From assembly GCA_029851415.1 (NCBI GenBank), contig CM056743.1, positions 31,636,714-31,700,713 on the forward strand: 64,000 bases of DNA, written 5' to 3'. Under the pieces are notes generated by a model. The model saw nothing but the letters and a program-made list of their open reading frames with translations. It was not told the DNA's origin and made no database searches. The stretch is from Eretmocerus hayati (lineage: Eukaryota; Arthropoda; Insecta; Hymenoptera; Aphelinidae). Below are positions 63,435 through 64,000 of the stretch, piece after piece. The position numbers were made by a program, and so were the translations under genes. Every line of letters begins with the position of its first letter. Within the stretch, counting starts at the first letter, position 1.

Positions 63435-63913
63435 TTAAGGAGGCTCGCGCGTGTGGTGCCGTGCCCAGCGCGGGGCCCGCGAGCAAGTAAGTAGTCAGGC
63501 CCTTCTCTTTTCCGTTCCGCTCCTGACGCTACATATAGGTATACTTACAACGCAAGCAGTGCGGTGCAGCACGCTGCTCCACTCTCAAAACTCACTTTGA
63601 ACTCAATTTACTGAAAATCTAAGTCGTCAACCTATCGATTTTTTTACACAATCGAACGCGCCAGGTGAATTAACGTCGATTTATCATTCCATTTTTGATA
63701 ATGAAGGTTTAGTTGACGCGTCTGCTCTGTTTAACTTGCCTAGCCCATAAGGATTTCTTCTGCCAAATGATTTTTCTCACGAATTTTATCGCCAACCCCC
63801 TTTTTTCTTGGTGGATTATGATTCCTCATTAGTTTATCTATCAATATAAGTCACTTTCATGCAAGTTCACAGTTTAGTTAAAATTTGCGCGAGCCGAGCG
63901 CGAGCCTCCTTAA
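63435..63913. mobile_element. TTAA-flanked MITE with GGAGGCTCGCGC ends
   Basis: TTAAGGAGGCTCGCGC at 63435-63450 is matched inverted by GCGCGAGCCTCCTTAA at 63898-63913. The interior is AT-rich after a G+C-rich left end. No transposase is present. Confidence 0.8.
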
Positions 63914-63964
63914 GGTATCGTAGACATCAATCAGAGTAATATTGAAATTTCCCGGTAAAAAAGC

Positions 63965-64000
63965 ATCACCTGATCCGATTACCTGATCCGATCAGGTGCT
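63965..64000. repeat. CACCTGATCCGAT repeat cut by the window edge
   Basis: CACCTGATCCGAT, ACCTGATCCGAT and inverted ATCAGGTG follow one another to the end of the window. This is a small palindromic or tandem repeat whose extent cannot be seen. Confidence 0.4.

Overview
The window looks like AT-rich euchromatic DNA from an animal, most probably an insect. It is dominated by long introns, small inverted-repeat transposons, SINEs and microsatellites. The only protein-coding gene I can support is on the minus strand: the first two coding exons of a RYK/Derailed-family Wnt co-receptor. Exon 1 (58387-58492) encodes a signal peptide and the start of the WIF domain. Exon 2 (10989-11116) continues the WIF domain in matching splice phase. 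The insect assignment rests on the Derailed-like protein. A hymenopteran is a guess from overall texture and is not shown. The rest of the WIF domain, the transmembrane segment and the kinase-like domain must lie beyond coordinate 1.

Layout on the + strand: 1-10988 is the 5' part of intron 2, carrying a 3.2 kb inverted-repeat transposon, a palindromic 'cccaacttgccccc' element and a 5S-rRNA-headed SINE. Exon 2 follows. From 11117 to 58386 lies a 47.3 kb intron 1 filled with MITEs, foldback elements, tRNA-derived SINEs, a hammerhead-like inverted-repeat element with a 12 bp target-site duplication, a 127 nt (GA)n tract and a cluster of adjacent palindromes. Exon 1 comes next, preceded on its strand by a CpG-rich 5' region (about 58700-59000). 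From 59027 to 64000 there is more repeat-rich upstream DNA with two foldback elements and two TTAA-flanked MITEs.

The most interesting point is near the middle of intron 1. At 33728/33727 on the minus strand a strong polypyrimidine tract and CAG are directly followed by GTAAGT, the signature of a zero-nucleotide recursive splice (ratchet) site. A second GTAAGT lies 47 nt downstream, as expected for an RS-exon. Retaining that 47 nt exon would put an immediate stop codon at the start of exon 2. The site splits the intron into 24.7 and 22.6 kb segments and sits between a SINE and a MITE.

No rRNA or functional tRNA gene, CRISPR array or second protein-coding gene could be supported. The remaining open frames are short, on both strands and mostly inside repeats.
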